Below, piece after piece: positions 57,241 to 64,000 of a stretch of DNA of 64,000 bases (its first letter is position 1; every line of letters starts with the position of its first letter). The DNA comes from a bacterium. Its GTDB lineage: Bacteria; SZUA-79; Acidulodesulfobacterales; Acidulodesulfobacteraceae. The DNA is taken from the NCBI GenBank assembly GCA_021825865.1, contig JAKAFU010000002.1:1-64000 (forward strand), given 5' to 3'. The notes beneath the pieces were generated by a model. That model made no database searches. It was given only the letters and a program-made list of their open reading frames with translations, and had not been told where the DNA came from. The position numbers and the translations under genes were made by a program.

Positions 57241-57690
57241 ATGAGACCGTTTAAATGCAGAACAGTTGAAGGCGAACCCGTTATTACCTATTTTAAGCCA
57301 AACGGGATTCCTGCAAAATTATTAGAAGAAATTATATTAACTGTTGACGAGTTAGAGGCCGTCAGGCTGGGTGACTTTGAAGGTTTATATCAGGAAGATG
57401 CCGCCGGAAAAATGGGTATTTCACGTCAGACGTTCGGTAATATTATAACGTCTGCTCATAAAAAAATTGCTGATTGTATCGTTAACGGCAAAGCGCTAAA
57501 AATTGAAGGAGGTATGGTTGAAATGAAAAGACGTTTTTTATGTTCAGGGTGCAAGAATGAATGGGAAGAATCTTTTGGAACCGGCAGACCTGCGGAATGT
57601 CCAAAATGCGGTTCGAAAAAGTTTCAGAGGGCAAATAAAGGGAGAGGAGAATGCGGCGGCAGAGGAAGGCGTTCGGGATGTTCTAAGTAA
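57241..57690 (+). CDS. DUF134 family HTH protein with zinc ribbon tail
   Basis: Begins MRPFKCRTVEGEPVITYFKPNGIPAKLLEEIILTVDELEAVRLGDFEGLYQEDAAGKMGISRQTFGNIITSAHKKIADCIVNGKALKIEGG, the full DUF134 signature including a sigma-like HTH. The C-terminal part is a CSGC...CPKC zinc ribbon, ending in an Arg/Gly-Cys tail. DUF134 genes commonly sit beside NifX/NafY-like or Mo-Fe-S orange protein genes; the same occurs here. A DNA-binding role is inferred. It has its own promoter and operator-like palindrome. Confidence 0.87.
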   Translation: MRPFKCRTVEGEPVITYFKPNGIPAKLLEEIILTVDELEAVRLGDFEGLYQEDAAGKMGISRQTFGNIITSAHKKIADCIVNGKALKIEGGMVEMKRRFLCSGCKNEWEESFGTGRPAECPKCGSKKFQRANKGRGECGGRGRRSGCSK

Positions 57691-57744
57691 ATATAAATTT
57701 TAATATTAAATGAAAAATTAATCAACAATCAAGGAGAAAAAATT

Positions 57745-58137
57745 ATGAAATTATGTATTCCTACGGTAAGTTTTGAAGGGGTCAAAGTAAGTAAACATTT
57801 TGGAAATGCTCCGTACTTTTTTATTTATGATACGGAAAATGAAACATCTGAAATAATTTCTAATTCCAATAAGATTCATGAGCACAATATGTGTAATCCA
57901 ATCGGTGTTATTGCAGAGAAAAATGTCGATGCCGTCGTATGTTTCGGTATAGGCGAAGGCGCGATAAGAAATCTTAAGAGAGGCGGAATTGATGTTTTTA
58001 AAACTGATAGAAATTTAGTTTCCGAAGTGCTGCAGGACAGTAAAGATAATAAATTCAGCAATTTTGAAGAAGGTCACATATGCAGCGAACATGACAATCA
58101 TCATGGAAACAGCAGCGATATTCATGCATGTCATTAG
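57745..58137 (+). CDS. NifX/NafY-like (FeMo cofactor-binding fold) protein with His/Cys tail
   Basis: 130 residues of the dinitrogenase iron-molybdenum cofactor domain: MKLCIPTVSFEGVKVSKHFGNAPYFFIYDTE, NPIGVIAEKNVDAVVCFGIGEGAIRNLKRGGIDVFKT. The C-terminal 25 residues are rich in His, Cys and acidic residues (EEGHICSEHDNHHGN, HACH), a possible metal-binding extension. It is not the nif-block NifX (12209-12586) and resembles proteins of the orange-protein and MTH1175 type. AAGGAG is upstream. It pairs with DUF134. Confidence 0.87.
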   Translation: MKLCIPTVSFEGVKVSKHFGNAPYFFIYDTENETSEIISNSNKIHEHNMCNPIGVIAEKNVDAVVCFGIGEGAIRNLKRGGIDVFKTDRNLVSEVLQDSKDNKFSNFEEGHICSEHDNHHGNSSDIHACH

Positions 58138-58168
58138 TATCATTATATAATTTAAAGTTTGCATCAAT

Positions 58169-58286
58169 AGAAGGGGACGGAATTTAGTAATTAAGCGCTG
58201 TTCGTGCAGTTTTTTCGATAAAACAAAAGGCAAATGTCCTTAGAATTTAATCGGTGCTAAAAGATAAAATAAATCCGTCCCCTTTT
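58169..58286. mobile_element. REP/MITE-like element with GGGGACGGA arms
   Basis: AGAAGGGGACGGAATTT (58169-58185) and AAATCCGTCCCCTTTT (58271-58286) are inverted arms sharing AAGGGGACGGA exactly, ~118 bp apart. The GGGGACGG-type arm resembles those I associate with REP-like repeats mobilised by IS200-like REP-associated tyrosine transposases; that association is from memory. No transposase is inside, so this would be a non-autonomous copy. The right arm ends at the stop codon of the cofH-like gene. Confidence 0.5.
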
Positions 58287-58288
58287 AT

Positions 58289-59389
58289 TTAAATATAGTT
58301 ATAAAGAGTATCTCTTCTGACCGGATTTTTTCCGGCTGATTTTATAAGAGACACTATATCTTTTTCACTGAGGTACTCGCCGAAGCTGCCTCCGGCACTT
58401 TTTGTGATATTCTCTTCCATGAGTGTTCCGCCGAAATCGTTAATTCCGCATGAAAGGGATTGAACGGCAAGTTCCGTGCCTATTTTAGGCCAGCTTGTCT
58501 GAATATTTTTAAAATTATTTAGATATAATCTTAATATAGCGTAAAATTTTAGTATTTTTTGACTATCGGTATTAATACCTGTTTTAATCTGATGTTTTAA
58601 TGAAGTTTTTGATGCAATAAAAGGCAAAGCAATAAATTCTGTAAAACCGTTTGTTGAATCCTGAATTTTTCTTATTAAATCAAGATGGTAAACTATATCG
58701 GCGTTTGACTCAATGTGTCCGAGCAGAATAGTTGCCGAAGATTTTATATCCATTTTATGCGCAGTTTTAATGATTTCAGTCCATTGGGGTGCGGATATCT
58801 TGTCTTTGCATATTGCTTTTCTCGTTTCAGGCGCTAAAATTTCAGCAGCTGTTCCAGGCATTGAATTAAGTCCGTTTTCTTTTAAAATTTCAAAAACTTT
58901 CTCAAACGAAAAGCCTGTTTTGGCAGAAAGTTCAAAAATTTCCTGCGGAGAGAATGCGTGTATATGCAGTTTCGGAAAAGCGGCTCTTATATCTTTAATT
59001 AAATTAAAATAAAAATCAGGATTAAAATCGGGATTTATGCCTCCGGTTACGCAAACCTCAGTTATACCGATATTATAGCCTTCATTTATTTTTTCAATAA
59101 TTTTCTCGATTGTTAAAACAAATGAGTCCTTTGAATTGACAGTTCTTTTATATCCGCAAAATTTGCAGTTCAGATAACAGATATTTGTAAAATTAATATT
59201 TCTATTGACCACATACGAAACGTTATCGCCGTTTACGGATTTATTAAGACAAGCTGCGTATTGTATAATTTCGTTAAAATTTTCATTATCATTAAGCAGA
59301 TTTGACAGTTCATCGCTGTTTATCCGTTCGGATTTATTAATCTTATCAAAGATATTGTCTAAATTATGATATTTGTTTATGTTTATCAT
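58289..59389 (-). CDS. CofH-type radical SAM enzyme at the ThiH position of the thi operon
   Basis: Radical SAM motif at Cys71, Cys75 and Cys78 (VVNRNINFTNICYLNCKFCGYKR). Further blocks are TEVCVTGGINPD, HAFSPQEIFEL, MPGTAAEIL, LGHIESNADIVYHL, GFTEFIALPFI, GGTLMEENITKSAG and RRDTLYNYI. These match CofH (FO synthase subunit 2) better than ThiH, MqnC or MqnE. CofH uses tyrosine and 5-amino-6-ribitylaminouracil, releasing 2-iminoacetate. It is the third gene after thiS and thiG, under a TPP riboswitch, where ThiH is expected; ThiH also makes 2-iminoacetate (dehydroglycine) for ThiG. Its true role, F420 or thiazole synthesis, is unresolved. Confidence 0.8.
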   Translation of the reverse strand: MININKYHNLDNIFDKINKSERINSDELSNLLNDNENFNEIIQYAACLNKSVNGDNVSYVVNRNINFTNICYLNCKFCGYKRTVNSKDSFVLTIEKIIEKINEGYNIGITEVCVTGGINPDFNPDFYFNLIKDIRAAFPKLHIHAFSPQEIFELSAKTGFSFEKVFEILKENGLNSMPGTAAEILAPETRKAICKDKISAPQWTEIIKTAHKMDIKSSATILLGHIESNADIVYHLDLIRKIQDSTNGFTEFIALPFIASKTSLKHQIKTGINTDSQKILKFYAILRLYLNNFKNIQTSWPKIGTELAVQSLSCGINDFGGTLMEENITKSAGGSFGEYLSEKDIVSLIKSAGKNPVRRDTLYNYI

Positions 59390-59434
59390 ATTTTTATATA
59401 TTAAGATTGCAAAAAATATAAAAATTTATTTATA

Positions 59435-60244
59435 TTAAAACACGATTCCTTCCATTTGCGTAGAAGCAGATGCATATAATTTCATCGGAATTCTCCCAGA
59501 TAAAAAAGCCAGCCTCCCGGCTTTGACTGCGTAATTCATCGCCAGAGCCATATTCAGAGGATCTGTAGCTCCGGCTATCGCAGTATTCATTAAAATTCCG
59601 TCAACTCCTAACTCCATAGTTTTTGCAGCATCGGATGCGGTACCCACCCCTGCGTCAACTATTACCGGAATAGAAACAGTTTCTTTTATTATTTTTAAAT
59701 TATAGGGATTTCTTATTCCCAAACCGGAACCTATCGGCGAAGCAAGAGGCATTACAACAGGACAGCCAATGTCCTCAAGTTTTTTTGCGACGATGGGGTC
59801 GTCAATAATATAAGGCATAACCGTAAATCCTTCATTTACCAGAATCTTTGCAGCTTTTAAGAGTTCTTCGTTATCAGGATAAAGAGTCTTGGGGTCGCCT
59901 ATAACTTCCAATTTTACAAGGTCGGTTTTAAATATGCCAAGTTCGCGGGATAATCTTATCGTGCTGACAGCGTCTTCAGCTGTAAAACATCCTGCGGTAT
60001 TCGGCAAAAGGGTATATTTATCCTGGTCAATAAATGATAGCATATTTTCTTTCTGTTCAAAATCGATACGTCTTATTGCAACAGTTATAATTTCTGCGCC
60101 GGAAAGTTCTATCGCTTTTTGCATGGTGACAAAATCCGGATACTTGCCCGTCCCGACTATTAAACGCGACTTAAAAGAATATTTGCCTATTTTTAATTTG
60201 TCTTCAAAATTGGTTGTCATATGATTATTGGGTATTATAGCCAT
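59435..60244 (-). CDS. thiG: Thiazole synthase ThiG
   Basis: A TIM-barrel enzyme that forms the thiazole ring of thiamine from DXP, the ThiS thiocarboxylate and 2-iminoacetate. Hallmarks: [94 protein letters not shown] and [31 protein letters not shown]. 269 residues; the N-terminal ~10 residues are extra. It lies 55 bp after thiS and 45 bp before the cofH-like gene. Confidence 0.96.
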   Translation of the reverse strand: MAIIPNNHMTTNFEDKLKIGKYSFKSRLIVGTGKYPDFVTMQKAIELSGAEIITVAIRRIDFEQKENMLSFIDQDKYTLLPNTAGCFTAEDAVSTIRLSRELGIFKTDLVKLEVIGDPKTLYPDNEELLKAAKILVNEGFTVMPYIIDDPIVAKKLEDIGCPVVMPLASPIGSGLGIRNPYNLKIIKETVSIPVIVDAGVGTASDAAKTMELGVDGILMNTAIAGATDPLNMALAMNYAVKAGRLAFLSGRIPMKLYASASTQMEGIVF

Positions 60245-60299
60245 GTATTCCCCCTTTTGATATTATTAGTAAAATATTTTATTTTATAATTAAATAAAA

Positions 60300-60500
60300 T
60301 TATCCGCCCGGTGCGATTGTTACAAGGTCTAATCTGTCTTTATCTTTCAGGATAAATTCTGCATATTTTGCCTTTGGTACGATTTCTTTATTAACTGCAG
60401 CCGCCGTACTTTTAATATTGAGATTAAGACTGTCTATGAGCTGGGCTATAGTTAAGTTTTCATTCAAATTGATTTCTTTATCGTTTACGTAAATTAGCAT
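60300..60500 (-). CDS. thiS: Sulfur carrier protein ThiS
   Basis: A 66-residue ubiquitin-fold protein ending in VTIAPGG, with the C-terminal Gly-Gly that is thiocarboxylated. It starts MLIYVNDKEINLNENLTIAQLIDSL. It donates sulfur to ThiG. The E1-like MoeB/ThiF protein at 62480-63295 is the likely activating enzyme. It is the first gene after the TPP leader. Confidence 0.93.
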   Translation of the reverse strand: MLIYVNDKEINLNENLTIAQLIDSLNLNIKSTAAAVNKEIVPKAKYAEFILKDKDRLDLVTIAPGG

Positions 60501-60623
60501 AATTTATTCTTTTATAATTAAAGCCGTTTAGTTTTATTATTTATTTTATTTACCTGCGATAACATTTGTTTGTTAAATATTAAATAATTAATAAAATAAA
60601 GAGAGTTATTTGTAAAAAAAAGA

Positions 60624-60671
60624 CAAAAAAAAATCCTTAAAGCTGTTATATAGAAATTTCAGCCTTAAGGA
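60624..60671 (-). terminator. Rho-independent terminator in the thiS leader
   Basis: A 12-bp stem (60634-60645 with 60660-60671; one G-U pair in the RNA) is followed on the minus strand by a T-rich run. It lies between the TPP riboswitch and thiS, 124 bp before the thiS start, so it is the likely attenuation point. It is ~260 nt away from the aptamer, which is longer than usual. Confidence 0.7.
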
Positions 60672-60718
60672 CCGCTTTTATATTTATTTAATAAATTTAA
60701 ATTAATTCAGAATATGTC

Positions 60719-60745
60719 AGTTATATATACTGTGTATATATAACT
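60719..60745 (-). repeat. 12-bp hairpin between TPP aptamer and terminator
   Basis: AGTTATATATAC and GTATATATAACT form a perfect stem with a 3-base loop. As it lies between the aptamer and the terminator, it may be part of the expression platform. Confidence 0.4.
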
Positions 60746-60934
60746 ATCTGCATCCGTTTATTATATCTGCGTATATTTATTGATTACCCGCCGCTGTTAT
60801 TAAAGTTTAAAACTAAAATCAAAACTAAGAATTATAACGTGCGGTTAAATCAATTTATACTAATAAGATATGCAGCATGACATAATTTCAAAATTATTCT
60901 GAACTATTGTTTGTTATGTAAATAAGTTTACAAG

Positions 60935-61062
60935 CTTTCCTTCGCTGGTATTGTCCATATTCAGGTTCAGAGGGTTCCGGATATATAAATAAATCCAATC
61001 TCAGCCTTTTATGTATATTTTCAATCGTGCAATTGAAACTGTACGTTGAAACAGGCACCCCT
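60935..61062 (-). promoter_or_regulatory. TPP riboswitch (THI element)
   Basis: On the minus strand, all conserved pieces occur in order: GGGGTGCC (61061-61054), a P3a-type hairpin (TTTCAAT...ATTGAAA), GGCTGAGA, then ACCCTCTGAACCTG, and finally ATACCAGCGAAGGAAAGC at the 3' side. These match the pyrimidine- and pyrophosphate-sensing arms of the thi box. It would repress thiS-thiG-cofH when thiamine diphosphate is abundant. The remaining part of the 655-bp gap (60501-61155) is AT-rich, with the terminator and hairpin listed separately. Confidence 0.93.
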
Positions 61063-61155
61063 AGCATTTATATCTTAAATATATAATATCATATTAATAT
61101 CGGTTAGTCAACAACTTGCAGCGTGCAAAGGGCAATAAATTTTATCATTCTAAAA

Positions 61156-62112
61156 TTAAAACATATCTTTGAAGACAACTGTCGATAAATATCTGGAACC
61201 TGTATCCGGCAAAACCGTAACATAGTTTCCTTTGTATTTTTGAGAAAGTTTATATACCCCATATAAATTAGCGCCCGAAGAAAAACCGCATAAAAGTCCT
61301 TCTTTTTTTATAAGCTTTTTCAGCATTGAATAACTGCCTTCCGTGTCAACTTTCACGTAATCATCTATAATATTATTATGAGCAAAACCTTTAAAATTAA
61401 ATGAATAGTTATATTTCCAGCCCTCTATGCCGTGCATCGGACTGTCAGGTATCACCGCTATAATTTTAATATTTTTGTTATATTCTTTTAATCTTTTTCC
61501 GGCGCCGAGAATTGTTCCGCCTGTTCCTATACCGGTCACAAAATAATCAATATTGCCGCCTGTTTGTTCAATAATTTCTGCTGCCGTAGTTTCATAATGC
61601 GATATGGCATTATTCGGGTTGTTATATTGGTCGGGCATATAATAGAGAGCAGTTCCGCCGGTTTTATATTCTTCGAGGGATTTTTTTATAGCACCGTCAT
61701 GACTTTCTTCGGCAGGGGTCAGAATTAATTCTGCACCGTAAAGTTTTATAAGCTGTTTACGCTCTTCGCTCATATTAGAAGGGGCGTATATTTTTACCTT
61801 AAGGTTTAAAAATGAACCTATCATAGCATAGGAAATGCCGGTATTGCCGGAAGATGAATCGATTATAGTCATATTTTGTTTAAGAATATTCTTATTTATT
61901 GCATCCTTCAGCATATAAAATGCAGGTCTGTCCTTAATTGAACCGCCGGGATTCTGAGATTCTGTTTTAGCGTAAACTTTAGAACCGTCAGAACCGTTAA
62001 ATAAATTATCTAATAAACAAATATTCGTTCTGCCTATAGAATTAAATATATTTAAACTTAAAAAATTTAATTTATATTTTAAATCGTTTTCAGTTTTTTC
62101 TTCTTTTGACAT
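61156..62112 (-). CDS. Cysteine synthase (CysK/CysM family)
   Basis: A fold-type II PLP enzyme: SQNPGGSIKDRPAFYML (PLP lysine), DSSSGNTGISYAMIG, GIGTGGTILGAGKRLKEYN and a C-terminal LPDTGSRYLSTVVF. It forms cysteine from O-acetylserine (or O-phosphoserine) and sulfide or a protein thiocarboxylate. The neighbouring sulfur-carrier genes hint at CysM-like use of a carrier; that is inference. 318 residues. It lies 10 bp after tusA. Confidence 0.9.
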   Translation of the reverse strand: MSKEEKTENDLKYKLNFLSLNIFNSIGRTNICLLDNLFNGSDGSKVYAKTESQNPGGSIKDRPAFYMLKDAINKNILKQNMTIIDSSSGNTGISYAMIGSFLNLKVKIYAPSNMSEERKQLIKLYGAELILTPAEESHDGAIKKSLEEYKTGGTALYYMPDQYNNPNNAISHYETTAAEIIEQTGGNIDYFVTGIGTGGTILGAGKRLKEYNKNIKIIAVIPDSPMHGIEGWKYNYSFNFKGFAHNNIIDDYVKVDTEGSYSMLKKLIKKEGLLCGFSSGANLYGVYKLSQKYKGNYVTVLPDTGSRYLSTVVFKDMF

Positions 62113-62122
62113 TATGATTTGT

Positions 62123-62368
62123 TTATTTTTTTAAACCGTTTTTTTCGACTATTATTTCATAATCGGTATCGTTTATTTTATTTATGGAAACCACCTTGTG
62201 TCCCTGTTCCTCCATAGAGCGGGGAACATTTCTTATGGCAGGTTCATAATCTACTATTATTCGCAGTATTTCGCCTTGATTTATTTTTTCTAATGCAAGT
62301 TTGGATCTGACAAAAGTAAAAGGGCATATTTCGCCTTTAATATCTAATTCACTATTGTATTCAGCCAT
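62123..62368 (-). CDS. TusA-like sulfur carrier
   Basis: 81 residues of the SirA/TusA family: LDIKGEICPFTFVRSKLALEKINQGEILRIIVDYEPAIRNVPRSMEEQGHKV. The active-site Cys is in CPFTF, replacing the common CPxP; CPFT is seen in several family members. It passes persulfide sulfur to other proteins. Between moeB and the cysteine synthase gene. Confidence 0.87.
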   Translation of the reverse strand: MAEYNSELDIKGEICPFTFVRSKLALEKINQGEILRIIVDYEPAIRNVPRSMEEQGHKVVSINKINDTDYEIIVEKNGLKK

Positions 62369-62479
62369 TATAATACGTTCTCCGACAAATTTTATTTTAT
62401 ATTTTTGTATATTTTTATTAAATTAAAAAATGCTCATTGCGGTTAAATAGTAAAAATAGCTCACTGTATTGCAATTACA

Positions 62480-63295
62480 TCAAGCTTTAAATTCGCATAA
62501 TTCTTCATATTCTATCAGCTCGACTACCGTCGGATTTTCTCCGCAAAGCGGACAAGTCTTGTCTTGTCTCAGTTTCATTTCTGTAAATTTCATATCTAGG
62601 GCATCGTATATTAATAATCTGCCGTTTAATGTCGTCCCAATGCCCAGTATTATTTTTATGGCTTCGTTTGCCTGTATTGCTCCGATAACACCCGGCAATA
62701 CGCCCAAAACGCCGGCTTCTTGGCAGCTTGGAACTAATCCTGCCGGCGGAGGCGAAGGGAATAAACACCTGTAGCAAGGACCATTGTCGGGCAGAAACAC
62801 TGTCGCCTGTCCGTCAAATCTAAAAATAGAACCGTAAACAAGGGGTTTTCCGTAAAAATGGCATGCATCGTTAATCAGATATCGTGTAGGAAAATTATCG
62901 GTAGCATCTATTATTACGTCATAATCTGCAATAAGTTCCTGTATATTGTCGGAAGATATTTTTTCTTTATATGTTATAACTTTGACATCGGGGGTAATCC
63001 TTTCAATAGAATCTTTTGCCGAGTCGACTTTATATCTTCCTACGTCTTTATTACCGTGCCATATCTGTCTTTGCAAGTTTGAAAGGTCAACAGTGTCAAA
63101 ATCGGCTATGCCGAGTGTCCCTATTCCTGCAGCTCCTAGATATAAACCGCACGGAGCTCCTAAACCGCCTGCGCCTATCAAAAGGACTTTAGAGGATAAT
63201 AATTTTTCCTGACCTTCTCCGCCGACCTCAGGCAATATTATATGTCTGGCGTATCTTTTAATCTGTTCTTCCGTAAAATCCAAAATGACCTCCAC
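62480..63295 (-). CDS. E1-like adenylyltransferase MoeB/ThiF
   Basis: 271 residues: KVLLIGAGGLGAPCGLYLGAAGIGTLGIADFDTVDLSNLQRQIWHG (ATP-binding), DATDNFPTRYLINDAC, CYRCLFPSPPPAG...CPLCGENP (two CxxC Zn pairs), and the family catalytic loop around SCQEAGVLGVLPGVIGAIQANEAIK. It adenylates the C-terminal Gly of ThiS/MoaD-like proteins so sulfur can be added. No rhodanese domain is fused. Candidate substrates here are ThiS and the MoaD-NIL fusion. Confidence 0.92.
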   Translation of the reverse strand: MEVILDFTEEQIKRYARHIILPEVGGEGQEKLLSSKVLLIGAGGLGAPCGLYLGAAGIGTLGIADFDTVDLSNLQRQIWHGNKDVGRYKVDSAKDSIERITPDVKVITYKEKISSDNIQELIADYDVIIDATDNFPTRYLINDACHFYGKPLVYGSIFRFDGQATVFLPDNGPCYRCLFPSPPPAGLVPSCQEAGVLGVLPGVIGAIQANEAIKIILGIGTTLNGRLLIYDALDMKFTEMKLRQDKTCPLCGENPTVVELIEYEELCEFKA

Positions 63296-63323
63296 TCATA
63301 AAATAACGTAAATAAAATTTAAT

Positions 63324-63839
63324 TTATTCAATGATATCCAATACGATAGGCTCAACGCTCACGCCTTTAGATTCTAGGAATTTTATTGCTTTTTCTATAT
63401 CTGTCTGTTCACCTTCGACTTCAAGAGCAATTATACCTATATCGTTAGAAATACTGGCACTTCTGATGTTAGTTATTATATTGTAATTTTTACCTATTAA
63501 ATATATCAGCGGGTCTTTAATTACTTCCTGAGGATAATTTAAATAAAATTTTTTTTTTTCTGAAGTTCCCCCCGCAATTGCAGGTATTATAGAAATTGTA
63601 TCTCCGTCTTCTACCTTTGAATCGTTATTGTCTATAAATCTTATATCTTCGTCGTTTAAATAAACATTAACGAATCTCCTGACCTGGTCATTTTTTTCGC
63701 ATATTCTTTCTTTTATTCCGGGATAAGTTTTTTCAAGGTCGTTAATAATTTCTAAAATATTAGTTCCCGCAGCATCAACTTCCGATTTGCCTCCGGTTAA
63801 TGTTCTTAAAGGCGTCGGTATTCTAACAATTATAGCCAT
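63324..63839 (-). CDS. MoaD/ThiS-like sulfur carrier fused to a NIL domain
   Basis: Residues 1-91 are a MoaD-type ubiquitin fold (VRIPTPLRTLTGGKSEVDAAG, VNVYLNDEDIRF, GDTISIIPAIAGG). The Gly-Gly is followed by TSEKKKFYLNYP and a NIL (ACT-like) domain (IYLIGKNYNIITNIRSASISNDIGIIALEVEGEQTDIEKAIKFLESKGVSVEPI). Because the Gly-Gly is internal, activation would need either cleavage or another mechanism. NIL domains occur in anaerobic homocysteine synthesis proteins and in MetN. It lies upstream of moeB, tusA and the cysteine synthase gene. Confidence 0.88.
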   Translation of the reverse strand: MAIIVRIPTPLRTLTGGKSEVDAAGTNILEIINDLEKTYPGIKERICEKNDQVRRFVNVYLNDEDIRFIDNNDSKVEDGDTISIIPAIAGGTSEKKKFYLNYPQEVIKDPLIYLIGKNYNIITNIRSASISNDIGIIALEVEGEQTDIEKAIKFLESKGVSVEPIVLDIIE

Positions 63840-63895
63840 ATCTCCTCCAGACTATTATTAATTAAATAAATTATTTAATTTGTTTTTTTATTATT

Positions 63896-64000
63896 TCATT
63901 TTTTGTTTTTTTCTTTCTCCCGTACTTTTTTTAGGACGTCTTCAAATTCTTCCAAATTGGGCTTTATAACGGGTGCTTCGTCTAATCTGCCGTTAAGCGC
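63896..64000 (-). CDS. C-terminal end of an unidentified gene (threonine synthase-like tail)
   Basis: The minus-strand frame is open from the window edge to TGA at 63896-63898. The last 34 residues include RLDEAPVIKPNLEEFEDVL and a Lys-rich end. The APVIKPNLEEFEDVL pattern resembles the C-terminal tail of threonine synthases, which often sit near MoaD-type genes, but 34 residues are too few to assign it. It lies 56 bp upstream of the MoaD-NIL start. Confidence 0.4.
   Translation of the reverse strand, partial: ALNGRLDEAPVIKPNLEEFEDVLKKVREKEKNKK

Noticed and set aside
58289-59389. Annotation as ThiH (tyrosine lyase)
   Set aside because: The position suggests ThiH, but the motifs (VVNRNINFTN, PGTAAEIL, GFTEFIALPF, GGTLMEENI, RRDTLY) are those of CofH/MqnC-type enzymes, not ThiH.

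Overview
This is a strongly AT-rich window from a Gram-negative, probably anaerobic or microaerophilic bacterium. Gram-negative signs are lipid A and LPS genes (lpxK, an lpxL-type acyltransferase, gmhB, lptE) and an outer-membrane barrel ending in Phe. Low-oxygen signs are a hydrogenase-4/complex-I-like membrane subunit, molybdenum nitrogenase with NifI-type PII proteins, rubrerythrin and several Fe-S proteins. Asn-rich low-complexity inserts recur in otherwise conserved enzymes. The picture would fit a deltaproteobacterial-type diazotroph, for example the acid mine drainage order Candidatus Acidulodesulfobacterales, but that is a guess from gene content and cannot be settled from this sequence.

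Layout. 1-2.0 kb: the 3' end of a HyfB-like gene converging on nifV (homocitrate synthase). 2.0-13.4 kb: nifH, nifB, a SAM methyltransferase, fdxB, nifD, nifK, nifE, nifN, nifX, nifI1, nifI2, read rightward, with two divergent sigma-54-like sites in the nifV/nifH gap. 13.6-26.7 kb: an unlisted 18-codon ORF with a strong ribosome binding site, an FmdB zinc ribbon, an MFS transporter, a Crp/Fnr regulator, rsmD, coaD, an aminotransferase, lpxK (frameshifted in a run of ten A), an lpxL-type gene, an outer-membrane barrel, a Moco protein, DUF488, the remains of a HepT/DUF86 gene, gmhB and rmuC. 26.9-39.6 kb: rpsT, then leftward leuS-lptE-holA, phosphoketolase, a HAD phosphatase, lspA and gap-pgk, with an AcuC-like deacetylase read rightward. 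40-48.7 kb: an UlaG-like MBL protein, HD-GYP, BI-1 family, DUF45 peptidase, the rubrerythrin/Fe-S/DUF3501 trio, tRNA-Leu(GAG), secG and PAP2. 49-55.2 kb: a ManC-PMM fusion, an intact phosphohexomutase, an MBL hydrolase and coaBC. 55.3-58.1 kb: a JAMM protease, a CVC-type ArsR regulator, a Cys-rich small protein, a repeat-rich control region, and DUF134 plus a NifX-like protein. 58.2-64 kb, leftward: a sulfur-transfer and thiamine block (MoaD-NIL fusion, MoeB/ThiF, TusA, cysteine synthase, then a TPP riboswitch leader, thiS, thiG and a CofH-type radical SAM gene).

How it fits together. The nif block encodes the nitrogenase structural proteins, FeMo-cofactor assembly (NifB, NifEN, NifX, NifV), an electron-donor type ferredoxin and nitrogen-status control by NifI1/NifI2. 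The most interesting right-hand feature is a CofH-like enzyme in the operon position usually held by ThiH, under TPP riboswitch control. CofH chemistry releases 2-iminoacetate, which is the ThiG substrate. The MoaD-NIL fusion has an internal Gly-Gly, and a JAMM protease lies 8 kb away, which suggests a processed protein-thiocarboxylate sulfur carrier. The DUF134/NifX-like pair, the Cys-rich protein and the palindrome-rich gap between them form a second candidate for an undescribed regulated module.
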